Assembly: GCA_017305555.1 (NCBI GenBank)
Contig: JAFKKM010000022.1
Coordinates: 1-64,000 of the forward strand
Direction: 5' to 3'
DNA from: Hyphomicrobiales bacterium
Lineage (GTDB): Bacteria > Pseudomonadota > Alphaproteobacteria > Rhizobiales > Xanthobacteraceae
Length of the DNA stretch: 64,000 nt
In this document: positions 1 to 8,069 of the stretch, one piece after another
How positions within the stretch are numbered: position 1 is the first letter of the stretch
How the letters are laid out: the number at the start of each line of letters is the position of its first letter
The notes under the pieces: generated by a model
Seen by the model: the letters and a program-made list of their open reading frames with translations, nothing else
What the model was told of the DNA's origin: nothing
Database searches by the model: none
Translations under genes and position numbers: made by a program

Positions 1-133
1 CCGTATCCGCGCAATCGTCTCCACGATCAGCATCCCCGACCACCTGCTTCATGACAAAGCAGGCAGCGCAACAGCCAATCTATAGGGGGTCAATTTTGGA
101 CGCCGATCCCCCGGCTCAGGGGGTCACTATTGC
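1..133 (+). mobile_element. Possible right end of an IS21-type insertion sequence
   Basis: The stretch holds a short open frame running in from the window edge (codons from base 2, stop at 83-85) that I do not recognise. It is followed by two related G-rich blocks, at about 86-100 and 118-133, each beginning GGGGGTCA. Repeats of this kind, close to GGGTCAATTTTGGACGCCGA, are what I recall downstream of istB in rhizobial IS21-family elements. The terminase small-subunit frame starts abruptly right after the second block, which fits an insertion that cut that gene. The element itself lies mostly outside the window, so the call is weak. Confidence 0.35.
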
Positions 134-139
134 AGGCCG

Positions 140-496
140 AATAACAGTCCAGACATCTGCGCCACGCTGGATGACGAATGGAAGGCCATCGCTGCCGACA
201 TGGTGGAGCGCGGCATCCTGACCACGGCCGCGCTTGGCTTGCTGGAAACCTATCTCATTGCCCGATGGACGGCTCAGGAGGCCCAGAAGGCGGTCGCAGA
301 GCACGGGATGCTGACCAAGACGGCGCATCAGATGCTCAAACCAAACCCCGCCTGTGGCGTCCTCAGCAAGGCGCTGGAGGCCGTTGCTCGGCTCGGCGCC
401 GAACTCGGCATATCACCGGCGGCGCGATCCAAGGGCCAATTCCAGCCGAAGGGAGGCAAAGCCAATGAAGGCGCGCCGGCCGGACTGGTTGTTTGA
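140..496 (+). pseudogene. Phage terminase small subunit (P27-like), 5'-truncated
   Basis: The frame resembles the C-terminal two thirds of P27-family terminase small subunits, which bind the packaging site and load the large subunit. It has a helical LDDEWKAIAADMVERG segment, a long middle helix region (LLETYLIARWTAQEA), and the typical end LGAELGISPAARSK. The family usually starts with a basic RGRKP-like segment and a proline-rich linker, which are missing here. The frame stays open leftwards into the putative IS end with no credible start; the first ATG, at 200, would give 98 residues. Its 3' end overlaps the large terminase start at 465, as in intact phages. I infer a gene cut by the adjacent insertion. 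Confidence 0.6.
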
Positions 497-2078
497 TGGT
501 AGCGAGATCGAAGACCCGTTCGGTTATGGCGAGCGGGCCGTCGACTTCCTGAAACGGCTCAAGCATCCCAAGAGCGAGAGCGGCGACTTCGAACTGCCGT
601 TCTTCTGGGAGCGCATCATCCGTCGCATCTATGGGCCGGCCTATCCTGATGGCCGTCGACAGGTTCGCACCGCCTTCGCAATGCTACCACGCGGCGCGCG
701 CAAGACCACCATCGGCGCCGGTCTTTCGTTGCTTCATACGGTCGGATGGGAGCGCAAGCCGAACGGTCAGGCCATGGTCGCGGCATCGGCCGAGGAAGAC
801 GCCGTGATCGCCTTCGATGAGGCTATGGGCATCGTGAAATCAACGCCGTGGCTGAGCGATGCGATAAAGCCGACCGAGAGTTTGTTCTTCCTCGAGCACA
901 AGCTATCCGGCGCAAGGTTTCGCGCCTTGGCATCCGCCGGCAAGGGCAAGTTGGGCAAAACGCCGCATTTCGTGCTCGCGGATGAGCTGATCGCGTGGGA
1001 GGGAGCAAACGCGCGCAAGATGTGGTCCGCGCTGCGCACTGGCCTGAACAAGATCCCCGGAACGCTGCTGCTGATCATCACTCAGGCGGGCCGCGGTCAG
1101 GAAAACCTCGCGTTCGACCTGCTGAAGTACGCGCGACGGGTGCAATCCGGCGAAGTCGAGGACCCCGGGTTTCTCCCGGTCCTGTTCGAAACCGATGCTG
1201 ATGCCGATTGGCGCGACGAAAGGCTGTGGCACTTCGTCAACCCGGGACTTGAGAGCGGCTTCCCGGATATCGAAGGAATGCGTCAGTACGCGCGCGAGGC
1301 CAACGAGCGCCCGACTGAGCGAGACAACTTCCGCCAATTCCATCTGAACTGCTGGCTGGACTACAGCGCATCGCCGTTCGTCGAAATGCCGATCTATGAC
1401 GAGGGTAAGGTCGAGGTCGATTTGCAGGACAAGGAAGCCTCGCAGGAGCCGTGCTGGCTTGGCGTGGACCTGTCCAGCAACACCGATCTAACCGCCGTGG
1501 TGGCCTGCTGGGGCGATCCTGAAAGCGGTTATGATGTCCATCCGTGGTTCTTCTGCCCGGAGGACAACCTGCAACGTCGTGCTGATCGGGATGACGTCCC
1601 GTATCCGCTTTGGGCCGAGAAAGAACTGATCATTCCGACGTCAGGCAACGTGGTGGACTTCGCTGTCGTTGAGAAGCACATCCGGGAACTTTGCGCTCGG
1701 TTCAACGTGCAAGAGGTCGCGTTCGACCCGCATCTGGCGCGAGTGATGATGTCGAACCTCGCGGAGGAAGGATTCCCGGCAGTTGAGATGCGGCAAGGCT
1801 GGATCACGATGGCGCCGGCTATCAAAGAACTGGAACGCGCGATCATCGGCCGCGTGTTTCGGCATGGTGGGCATCCCATCCTGCGATGGCACTTCGACAA
1901 CATCGCCATCGACACCGACAAGGCAGGCAACAAATCGTTTCACAAGGGCAAGAGCCGCGATCGCATCGATGGCGCGGTCGCTTGCGCTATGGCGGTCGGT
2001 CGCTGCGCCGCGGGCAACAGCAATCGTTCCAGCTACGACGACGCGCCGGATGACGTGGCCGAATGGGCATTCGTGTGA
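465..2078 (+). CDS. Phage terminase large subunit
   Basis: ATPase-nuclease motor (537 aa) that packages phage DNA into the prohead. The N-terminal ATPase domain carries a Walker A-like LPRGARKTT at residues 74-82 and a Walker B-like FVLADE around residue 170. The C-terminal nuclease half starts near WLGVDLSSNTDLTAVV with its acidic residue and ends with the KSRDRIDGAVACAMA segment typical of Terminase_1 proteins. I chose ATG 465 because it overlaps the small-subunit end; an upstream start at 354 would run far into the previous gene. The gene looks intact, but the next gene is not a portal: a head-tail gene follows after six bases, so the prophage has lost its capsid module. Confidence 0.9.
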   Translation: MKARRPDWLFDGSEIEDPFGYGERAVDFLKRLKHPKSESGDFELPFFWERIIRRIYGPAYPDGRRQVRTAFAMLPRGARKTTIGAGLSLLHTVGWERKPNGQAMVAASAEEDAVIAFDEAMGIVKSTPWLSDAIKPTESLFFLEHKLSGARFRALASAGKGKLGKTPHFVLADELIAWEGANARKMWSALRTGLNKIPGTLLLIITQAGRGQENLAFDLLKYARRVQSGEVEDPGFLPVLFETDADADWRDERLWHFVNPGLESGFPDIEGMRQYAREANERPTERDNFRQFHLNCWLDYSASPFVEMPIYDEGKVEVDLQDKEASQEPCWLGVDLSSNTDLTAVVACWGDPESGYDVHPWFFCPEDNLQRRADRDDVPYPLWAEKELIIPTSGNVVDFAVVEKHIRELCARFNVQEVAFDPHLARVMMSNLAEEGFPAVEMRQGWITMAPAIKELERAIIGRVFRHGGHPILRWHFDNIAIDTDKAGNKSFHKGKSRDRIDGAVACAMAVGRCAAGNSNRSSYDDAPDDVAEWAFV

Positions 2079-2084
2079 GGCAAA

Positions 2085-2483
2085 ATGGCTGACGACCTCG
2101 ACGCATATTTGAAGTCGCTGCCGGACAAGATCGCGGCCGAGATCGGCGGCGCGATCAAGGAGCAAGCCGAGCGTTTGAGTGCTGCGCAACGGCAGGCGTT
2201 GGAAGCGCTGGAAACCGATCCTGAAGAAACGGGCGATCTGGCGGCCTCGTGCCGCGTCGAGCCCGGAGACAATCCGCTGGAGTATGTCGTCATGGCCGGC
2301 GGTGAGCAAACCACCAAGGAAGTGCGAGGCGGCAGCGGCGTTCCCTATGACTATGCGTTGGGATTTGAGTTCGGCACCAGCCACCAAGCAGCAAAGCCGT
2401 TCTTCTGGCCCACCTATCGGTCGCTCCGTGAGGACATGAAGAACGAGATCAACGATGCAATCGGAAAGGCTTTGGAAAAATGA
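2085..2483 (+). CDS. HK97 gp10-like phage head-tail/tail-completion protein
   Basis: Predicted 132-residue protein similar to the HK97 gp10 family, which helps join head and tail. The N-terminal part is helical and acidic (KIAAEIGGAIKEQAERL). The middle has the TGDLAASCRVEPGD pattern and the end has YALGFEFGTSHQAAKPFFWPTYRS, the segment in which these proteins usually show GT.....PFL.PA. It starts six bases after the terminase stop and overlaps the next gene by four bases. In intact HK97-like phages the portal, protease, capsid and connector genes lie between terminase and this gene; all are absent. I see no frameshift. Confidence 0.7.
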   Translation: MADDLDAYLKSLPDKIAAEIGGAIKEQAERLSAAQRQALEALETDPEETGDLAASCRVEPGDNPLEYVVMAGGEQTTKEVRGGSGVPYDYALGFEFGTSHQAAKPFFWPTYRSLREDMKNEINDAIGKALEK

Positions 2484-2818
2484 AGACCATCGCATGGGCG
2501 GGTGGTGAACACGCGTTCGACCTGACCAGCCGCCGCGTATCGTGGATGCTGTTGCAGTCGCAGCATCCATTCCCCGGCCAGTACGGCACAACGCCGGCCG
2601 CATGTCTCAAGCGGTTCGAGGAATCGATTTACTCGCCTGACGATATCGAGCGCGTCCTGCTCATCGGCCTGATAGGTGGCGGCCTGTCGGAGGCCGATGC
2701 TGATGCCATCGTCGCGGAGCATGTCCGCGGCAAACCGCTGGCACCAAATGCCGCTGTGGCGTTCGAGGTGCTGGCTTCTCTTTTCGTGGAGGTGACCGAT
2801 GCAGGCACCAGCGCTTAG
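2480..2818 (+). CDS. Tail assembly chaperone, GTA gp10 / TAC_11-like
   Basis: Short protein (112 aa) resembling the tail assembly chaperones that precede tape measure genes in gene transfer agents and related siphophages. The start is MKTIAWAGGEHAFDL, and the motif LIGGGLSEADADAIVAEHV matches the family's conserved glycine-rich turn followed by a helix. It overlaps both neighbours (ATGA at 2480 and a 20-base overlap with the tape measure gene), which points to translational coupling. Position directly before the tape measure gene is the strongest support. Family membership comes from recalled sequence resemblance, not from a search. Confidence 0.6.
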   Translation: MKTIAWAGGEHAFDLTSRRVSWMLLQSQHPFPGQYGTTPAACLKRFEESIYSPDDIERVLLIGLIGGGLSEADADAIVAEHVRGKPLAPNAAVAFEVLASLFVEVTDAGTSA

Positions 2819-5054
2819 CATTCCCGTCCGGGCAAACCTGGACGCCTTCAAGCAGCAGATGAATGAGACATCATCGCTCGCCCGCACAGCGGCGCGCAAG
2901 GTGGCGCAAGAGTTCCTTGAAATGAACAAGGGGCTCGCCAGCGGCGCGGCATCGGCCGCGATGTTGAAGGGCGCGCAATCGGCACTGGTGTTCGCCGGCA
3001 AGATCGCGCTCGTTGTCGGCGCGTTGAAGCTGATGGGTGATGCCGGCGGTGCGGCTCGCCATCAGTTGCAGCAGATGGTGGACATCGCAGACAAGGCGGC
3101 CGGAGCGAACTTCTCGCCTGAGTTTTGGCAGTCGTGGGTGAACGGAGCCAAGGGCGCGGAGAAGCAGGTCGATCTATTCGAGGGCGCGCTCAATCATGCG
3201 TATCAGGCGCTCAAGCCGGTCCTTAATCCCGACTGGTCCGTCTGGGACGATGGCCTGAAGAAAGTTTCCGCAGTCGAGCAGGCGATGCGCGAGATGCGTG
3301 AACTGTTCACCACGGATCAGGATTTTTCCGGCTTCACGCTGTTCAAGAATGCCAAGACGCAAGATCAGCAAACCATCGCCGTCCTGACCTACATGAAGCA
3401 GTTGCAGACCATCGGGCAGGACGTTGCCGCGCTGGATCTTGGCGAAAAGCTGTTCGGTGCGTCGTTCGTCGACAAGATCAGGACCGGGCAAACGTCGGTT
3501 GATCAGTTGCTCGACAACATGAAGGTGAAATCCGCCGACGCTTTCTCCAATGAGATCGTGAAGCGGGCCAAGGCGCTCGACGACGAACTGAACAATGCCT
3601 GGCGGACGCTATCGCAGAATCTGCATCCGTCGCTTGAAGCAATCGACAACATCGTCCTGTCGATCAAGGGTGAGTGGGTCAAGATCGTCCAATTGATGGG
3701 CGACGCCGTTGCGCTGTCCAATAAGATCAGGCCGGGCAGCGGGCCGAATGGCGGCGTGTCGGCATTCGACCTCGATCAGCAGACGCTATTGCAGAATCGG
3801 CTCAACGACACCGGCCTTACGCCGCAGCAGCGATCCGGCGTCGAAAAGCAACTCCACGACGTACAATCGCGTATCGCTCAGGCGCAGGCCAGTCTTGTGC
3901 CCGAGGCACCGGTGGATTTCAGCTATGGCGGGAATAGCGCCGTGCCGTTGCCGAAGCGCCGTCCTGACGATGCTCCGAAACCGCCAAAGCCAGCCGCGGC
4001 GGCAGGGCCGGATCGTTTCGATACCTCTGCCGATGCCATTGCGAAGCGTATATCTGCCTTGCAGGCGGAAGCCGCCGCGATCGATCTCGGCACCGAGGCG
4101 CGAGACAAGGCAAAGATTGCAGCGCAGCTTGAAACCGTCGCCAAACAAGCCAACGCCGCCGCTGGGAAGGGCAACAACGTCGTTACGGAAGAACAGCGAA
4201 AGATCATCGACGAGGTGTCGGCGGCCTATGGGCGGGCAACCCTGGCGATGGAAAAGGCCAAGGTTACCAGCCAAATCAAGTTCGCAAAGGATACGGCGTT
4301 CCTACCCCAGGAAGACGTAGCGATCGCGGCGCAACTCAAAGGCATTTATCCTGACGTGGCGAGCGCACTGTCTAGCGTCGAAGCCGCCGGCATCCGCGCC
4401 GCCAATGGAATGCGTGAAATCGCCAACGTCGGCCAACAGGTCAATCAGAGCTTCTGGGTTGAATACGGCCAGAATCTTCGCAATGGCATGAATCAATGGG
4501 ACGCGTTTAAAAACGCCGGGCTGAATGCCCTCGGCAAGATCGCCGACAAGCTGACAAGCATGGCGGCGGATCAGCTATGGAAAGCGGCGTTCGGCGGCAT
4601 CGGTGGCGGTAGCGGCGGCTTTAATCTGTTCAGCCTGTTCGGCGGTGGCGGCGGCGCTGCATCGGCGACGATGGGGCTCGGCGGCCTCGCTGCAATCCAT
4701 CACGGCGGTTACGGTCCGGGAGATCACTTCTCCACCCGCACCGTGAGCCCGACGTTGTTTCGCAATGCGCCGCGCCTGCATGGCGGTGCCGGTCCGGGAG
4801 AGCGCGCGGCGATTTTACGAACGGACGAGTCGGTGTTGACGCCGGGACAGATGCGACAACTGGCGCCGGCCGGGTCAAGCCAAGTTCAAGTAACCGTTGG
4901 CGTCAGCGTTGATGATGATGGCAAGATCAAAGCGTATGTTGCGAACCAGACAGAGCCGCTGCAAAGGCAGATCGGCGGCTTGGGTCAAGCTCTAACCAAC
5001 CAACAGAAGGCCATGCAGAGCGCCCAGCGCTATCAAGCTACGGGCGTCTCCTAA
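2799..5054 (+). CDS. Phage tail tape measure protein
   Basis: Large protein of 751 aa that sets tail length and helps DNA ejection. It has a start region like lambda gpH/GTA tape measures (ALSIPVRANLDAFKQQM), long alanine-rich helices and a hydrophobic stretch around residues 55-80. There is a proline-rich linker near 385-405 and a glycine-rich C-terminal region (FGGIGGGSGGFNLFSLFGG) followed by GGYGPGDHFSTR and PGERAAILRTDESVL, the typical end of this family. A GGAGGTG ribosome site precedes ATG 2799. The genes that should follow (distal tail, NlpC peptidase, host-specificity protein) are missing. Confidence 0.85.
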   Translation: MQAPALSIPVRANLDAFKQQMNETSSLARTAARKVAQEFLEMNKGLASGAASAAMLKGAQSALVFAGKIALVVGALKLMGDAGGAARHQLQQMVDIADKAAGANFSPEFWQSWVNGAKGAEKQVDLFEGALNHAYQALKPVLNPDWSVWDDGLKKVSAVEQAMREMRELFTTDQDFSGFTLFKNAKTQDQQTIAVLTYMKQLQTIGQDVAALDLGEKLFGASFVDKIRTGQTSVDQLLDNMKVKSADAFSNEIVKRAKALDDELNNAWRTLSQNLHPSLEAIDNIVLSIKGEWVKIVQLMGDAVALSNKIRPGSGPNGGVSAFDLDQQTLLQNRLNDTGLTPQQRSGVEKQLHDVQSRIAQAQASLVPEAPVDFSYGGNSAVPLPKRRPDDAPKPPKPAAAAGPDRFDTSADAIAKRISALQAEAAAIDLGTEARDKAKIAAQLETVAKQANAAAGKGNNVVTEEQRKIIDEVSAAYGRATLAMEKAKVTSQIKFAKDTAFLPQEDVAIAAQLKGIYPDVASALSSVEAAGIRAANGMREIANVGQQVNQSFWVEYGQNLRNGMNQWDAFKNAGLNALGKIADKLTSMAADQLWKAAFGGIGGGSGGFNLFSLFGGGGGAASATMGLGGLAAIHHGGYGPGDHFSTRTVSPTLFRNAPRLHGGAGPGERAAILRTDESVLTPGQMRQLAPAGSSQVQVTVGVSVDDDGKIKAYVANQTEPLQRQIGGLGQALTNQQKAMQSAQRYQATGVS

Positions 5055-5068
5055 AGGGAGATCACGGA

Positions 5069-5344
5069 ATGACGGAAGAGGAACATGGGCTCGTGTTCGG
5101 CATCAGGACGGCAGTGCAGGTATTGGCGACTACCGTACAAGAGATGATGTCATCAAAGGACGCGCAGCTGTTCCGCGATAGGATTGAGGGGCATTGCGCT
5201 TTCTTCAAAGAGGAAGAAATTTATGGCACGCCGGGAGCCCGTGAAGTTATGGCCGCAACGTTTAGGGGCATTTTTATGCCAGGTGACGACGATACGACGC
5301 CTAAGTTCACCGTGATCGATGGCGGGAAGACGAACGATGATTGA
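5069..5344 (+). CDS. Hypothetical protein of the prophage tail region
   Basis: Small acidic protein of 91 aa that I do not recognise. It has a strong ribosome site (AAAGGGAG) 14 bases after the tape measure stop, and its end overlaps the next start (5337), so it belongs to the same late operon. The sequence is soluble and helical at the N-terminus, with no signal or membrane segment. The tail FTVIDGGKTNDD resembles ends of many small phage proteins of rhizobia, but no function follows from that. Confidence 0.55.
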   Translation: MTEEEHGLVFGIRTAVQVLATTVQEMMSSKDAQLFRDRIEGHCAFFKEEEIYGTPGAREVMAATFRGIFMPGDDDTTPKFTVIDGGKTNDD

Positions 5345-5705
5345 TCTCGATGTCCTCACCGACGACCTCAAGGCGGTGCTGCGCTGGCAGATGGCGAACC
5401 CGGGCGCGACCGGCGGCCCCGAAGTGCCATGGAGCGGCGCGCGCATCTGGAGCCTGTTTCTCAGGCTCCATGAGGGCCGTGGTGCCGGAGGCTTCGGACC
5501 GTCACCGATCAGCTATCAGGACATGGAAGCCTTCTCCGCGATCACCGGAGAGCCGTTGCGGCCCTTCGAGATCGACGCCATCCGCGCGCTCGACCGCGAA
5601 TGGCTGAAGGCAGCGGCAAGCAAAACTGATGGTGCCGACAGTTCTGGCGCTCCTGTCAGCAGCAGGCCGATGTCGCCAGCGCTGTTTGATGCGATGTTTC
5701 AGTGA
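5337..5705 (+). CDS. Hypothetical phage protein, tail-chaperone-like
   Basis: A 122-residue protein starting at ATG 5337, which overlaps the previous gene by eight bases; an alternative start at 5319 lies inside the previous gene. The segment ISYQDMEAFSAITGEPLRPFEIDAIRALDREWLKA resembles the DUF1799/tail-chaperone pattern in which a WPEN- or Y-containing motif is followed by a helix with a conserved tryptophan. The order tape measure, hypothetical, this gene is not the usual place for a tail chaperone, so this may be a rearranged copy. The identification is weak; the reality of the gene is supported by coupling and codon use. Confidence 0.5.
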   Translation: MIDLDVLTDDLKAVLRWQMANPGATGGPEVPWSGARIWSLFLRLHEGRGAGGFGPSPISYQDMEAFSAITGEPLRPFEIDAIRALDREWLKAAASKTDGADSSGAPVSSRPMSPALFDAMFQ

Positions 5706-5712
5706 CGGCCGT

Positions 5713-5928
5713 TTAGTCTAGCCGATGCCCTCCCTGAATATCGTCAGGGATCATGGCGACAATTTCATCCCAGGATTCCTTCACCACCAGCCTGGTATGT
5801 CCGTCAGCTTCATTCCCGCCTGACAATGTAAACCAAACGCGACCTTCATTTTCTGCGATGGAAACAACATGATCAAGGTTTAGCAAGATGGGTGCCGCAC
5901 CTCTCGTTAGCCGAAGAAAGTAGGCCAT
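5713..5928 (-). CDS. Small hypothetical protein
   Basis: A 71-residue protein on the minus strand, convergent with the tail genes. The start at 5928 (MAYFLRLTRG) is preceded by GGGAGA at good spacing, better than an in-frame start at 6012. The sequence is mostly beta-prone (PILLNLDHVVSIAENEGRVWFTLSGG), which resembles small flagellar-regulator-like or Bradyrhizobium DUF folds with an ILLN..HV.SI core. I cannot assign a function. It may be a moron gene expressed from the prophage. Confidence 0.45.
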   Translation of the reverse strand: MAYFLRLTRGAAPILLNLDHVVSIAENEGRVWFTLSGGNEADGHTRLVVKESWDEIVAMIPDDIQGGHRLD

Positions 5929-5942
5929 CGTCTCTCCCATCG

Positions 5943-6275
5943 TCACCGAACAAATATTCCCATAATCTGGGTTATAAGCGCCGCTATAGGGACGGCGTTT
6001 TCTTTGCACCACTGCGCCAGACCCGACTTTTTTGCCGCAGATTCCACGTCGTTTTCTTCGATGCGCCCGTGCACCTCGCGCCGCAGTATTTCGACCGTCT
6101 TGCTTACTAAATCTCCGGGAGGGTTTTGGGCTAACCCAACAAAATTGATGAGTTCAGTGTTGTCGCTATTCTGAATGACGATAGCGTCGTCAAAGCCGGT
6201 CGATTTGCAATCTACCATCCGAATGTTTCTGCTGTCGGTGATCTTGAAACCTGTTGTCCTAGGACGTTCTTTCAT
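5943..6275 (-). CDS. Hypothetical protein
   Basis: A protein of 110 aa on the minus strand, starting at ATG 6275; the alternative start at 6302 has its purine stretch too close to the ATG. The first half contains beta-helix-like repeats (ITDSRNIRMVDCKSTGFDDAIVIQNSDNTELINFVG), where N/D-rich turns alternate with short strands. The end (ENAVPIAALITQIMGIFVR) is hydrophobic and could contact the membrane. It precedes the small gene at 5713-5928 and may be cotranscribed with it. Function unknown. Confidence 0.45.
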   Translation of the reverse strand: MKERPRTTGFKITDSRNIRMVDCKSTGFDDAIVIQNSDNTELINFVGLAQNPPGDLVSKTVEILRREVHGRIEENDVESAAKKSGLAQWCKENAVPIAALITQIMGIFVR

Positions 6276-6386
6276 GATTCTACCCCGCGTCATTTCCTTC
6301 AAAAGTTGAATCGCATTGGTTTTGCCTGCGATCTGAGCCTGAAACGCCGATTTCCACCGCCAAAATGGCGCGGTGGGATCGCTACA

Positions 6387-6572
6387 TCAACCGCTTCGCG
6401 ATGCCATGATCGACCTACCGTTGGCGATCCTTTGCTGACGCTTCATCTCTTTGAGTTCTTCACGGATGCGCCGCTGCCGGCGGAAGTGCGCGCGGATCAG
6501 AGCGAAGATGATCCACGCGACGATAACGATTGTGCCGATGGTGGCGAGGCTCAGAGTAATCGCGACGTGCAC
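6387..6572 (-). CDS. Small single-pass membrane protein
   Basis: A 61-residue protein that starts with GTG at 6572, two bases after the stop of the upstream minus-strand gene. Residues 5-25 form one clear membrane helix (LSLATIGTIVIVAWIIFALI) followed by a very basic tail (RAHFRRQRRIREELKEMKRQQR), so the tail should face the cytoplasm. It could be a holin- or lysis-associated protein or a moron, but nothing in the sequence decides this. Tight spacing to its neighbour suggests an operon of two small genes. Confidence 0.4.
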   Translation of the reverse strand: MHVAITLSLATIGTIVIVAWIIFALIRAHFRRQRRIREELKEMKRQQRIANGRSIMASRSG

Positions 6573-6574
6573 GG

Positions 6575-6748
6575 CTACCGCTTCCGAGGTTTGGATGCCG
6601 GTTTTGGTGCGGGTTTTCCATCGGCGTGTGCGAGCACTGCTCCGGCAAGCCGCTTAGTGGCTTTCCCAGCATTCGGATCACGCAACTTTTGAGCAGCCAG
6701 TTTTTCGATTGCGGGTGAATGATCCCGAGGCCCCTTGATATTCGCCAT
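6575..6748 (-). CDS. Small basic hypothetical protein (57 aa)
   Basis: A short gene found by reading the minus strand directly. It starts MANIKGPRDHSPAIEKLAAQ at 6748, has a purine-rich ribosome site (AGGGGGG) upstream, and ends at 6575 with a lysine/proline-rich tail (KPAPKPASKPRKR). Composition suggests a nucleic-acid-binding or disordered protein. It is followed two bases later by the small membrane protein gene. No family recognised. Confidence 0.4.
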   Translation of the reverse strand: MANIKGPRDHSPAIEKLAAQKLRDPNAGKATKRLAGAVLAHADGKPAPKPASKPRKR

Positions 6749-6806
6749 AAATACCCCCCTAGTTTGGACGGGGATATGCTACCGCTAGTTGCGGCGCACA
6801 AGGAAC

Positions 6807-7004
6807 CTAGCGTTTCGTATTAAGGCCGATTTCCACAAGGCGGCGGATGGCTTCTGATCGGCCGGGTGCATCGTCCTGACGGGCGGCCCAAGCGTCCACT
6901 TTTCCCATGAACTCGTCCGACAGACGGAAGGTCCGTACAGGGTCCTTACCCGTAGCTGGGCGGCCCGGGCGTTTGGGTATTACTTTTTTCGTTGACTTTG
7001 TCAT
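6807..7004 (-). CDS. CopG/ribbon-helix-helix-type regulator
   Basis: Small basic protein (65 aa) starting at ATG 7004 (MTKSTKKVIPKRPGRPATGK). The part RTFRLSDEFMGKVDAWAARQDDAPGRSEAIRRLVEIGL has the ribbon-helix-helix layout: a beta strand with alternating residues, a first helix, a turn with GRSEAIRRL and a second helix. Such proteins bind DNA as dimers and often act as phage or toxin-antitoxin repressors. It is divergent from the gene at 7100, so the 95-base gap may hold a shared operator. The upstream extension to 7064 lacks a ribosome site and was dropped. Confidence 0.65.
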   Translation of the reverse strand: MTKSTKKVIPKRPGRPATGKDPVRTFRLSDEFMGKVDAWAARQDDAPGRSEAIRRLVEIGLNTKR

Positions 7005-7099
7005 AAATAGGTAATACACAATCCCTTGCGTAAAAACAAGCAGCCCGCCGAGGTGTTGACGCACCTGCGACGGGCCTAACCAACAGCAAGGATGCCACC

Positions 7100-7681
7100 A
7101 TGCCGAAGGCTACCCGAAAGACTACCACGAAACCCCGCCCTGAAGCGACCGACCCCATGCTCAAGATCGCGCACCAGATCGAGCAACTATGGGATGCCGA
7201 GGAAGGTGCGGAATCGCTCGGCTGGGAAGCGAAGGCTGCCAATGAGGCCTCCACAGCAACCTTACTGGAAGAGCACCGCCGGCGGATCATCGAATGGCGG
7301 AGCGCCCTCGAACTGGCAGCTAGTTTCACGGTCGCCAGATCGATGGCTGGCGCTACCGTGCAGATGGCGATGACCGTCTGCGAGCTTCAGTCGGTCTTCG
7401 ATACCCTCGAGCTAAGCAAAGCCGGGGAAATGGAACCGCATCTGGCCGGCACGGTAGAGCGCTGCCAGCGGATGGTTCATTCTGCGATCGACGTAATGAT
7501 CGCGGCACTTGGCGATGACTACACCCTGTATCACAGGATCGTTTCGACCTATGCCGTCGTTGGCGAGCCGCATCTCAACTGGCTCAACAGCATTGAGGAC
7601 TGGGCCGACGTCGCATGGGCGAAGCGAGATAAGGCCAAGGCCGAAGCCGCGAAGGAAGCCGCAGGCGGGGTGGCGGCATGA
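7100..7681 (+). CDS. Hypothetical prophage protein
   Basis: A 193-residue protein in the early or lysogeny region of the prophage. It has a basic, disordered start (MPKATRKTTTKPRPEATD), then mostly helix with a possible coiled-coil stretch at 40-70, and an alanine/lysine-rich end (KAKAEAAKEAAGGVAA). No catalytic motif or membrane segment is visible. The stop overlaps the next start (ATGA at 7678), so it leads a short operon of three small genes. Function unknown. Confidence 0.55.
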   Translation: MPKATRKTTTKPRPEATDPMLKIAHQIEQLWDAEEGAESLGWEAKAANEASTATLLEEHRRRIIEWRSALELAASFTVARSMAGATVQMAMTVCELQSVFDTLELSKAGEMEPHLAGTVERCQRMVHSAIDVMIAALGDDYTLYHRIVSTYAVVGEPHLNWLNSIEDWADVAWAKRDKAKAEAAKEAAGGVAA

Positions 7682-7914
7682 GCAAGATCGCGATCAGCGC
7701 CCGCACCGATATCACAGTCCACGCCCGCGACGTGGCTGCTATCGACCTCATGGATGAAGCCATAGCGGCCTTGCGCCTCGTGCACGAGGTGATGTTCGAC
7801 GCCGATCTTACGAATGTGCCGATGGGGGCAGAGGCCGCGTCAGTGCTGTGGGACGCGCTGGAGAAACTGAGCCCCGTGCGGGAGCACCTCAACGGTCTGC
7901 ATGGTGCCGCATGA
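7678..7914 (+). CDS. Hypothetical prophage protein
   Basis: A 78-residue, helix-rich acidic protein coupled by four-base overlaps to both neighbours (7678 and 7911). The sequence ITVHARDVAAIDLMDEAIAALRLVHEVMFDADL has no motif I recognise. The codon choice and double overlap make it a real gene; the product is unknown. Confidence 0.5.
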   Translation: MSKIAISARTDITVHARDVAAIDLMDEAIAALRLVHEVMFDADLTNVPMGAEAASVLWDALEKLSPVREHLNGLHGAA

Positions 7915-7997
7915 CCCGCTATTTCGATTGGGGCATCGCCATCGTCGTGCTGGCCGGCATCGCGGTGATCATCATCGTCGCCGGGCGGCACTGGTGA
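7911..7997 (+). CDS. Tiny membrane protein (28 aa)
   Basis: A very short gene that starts in an ATGA overlap with the previous stop. The product is essentially one membrane helix (WGIAIVVLAGIAVIIIVAG) with a short charged start (MTRYFD) and end (RHW). Small hydrophobic proteins at the end of early phage operons may act in lysis control or superinfection exclusion, but that is only a possibility. Support is translational coupling and the clean hydrophobic pattern. Confidence 0.4.
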   Translation: MTRYFDWGIAIVVLAGIAVIIIVAGRHW

Positions 7998-8069
7998 GCT
8001 ATCTGGAATTTTCGGACAACTGAAATGCAGAACCCCGGTGCGCTACGGCGCATCGGCCATCATTGCCAA

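Noticed and set aside
354-464. Earlier start for the large terminase
   Set aside because: It would lie entirely inside the small-subunit gene; ATG 465 gives the normal family start.
1641-2603. Antisense frame of 320 codons over the phage genes
   Set aside because: It crosses three coupled phage genes and has no homology that I recognise.
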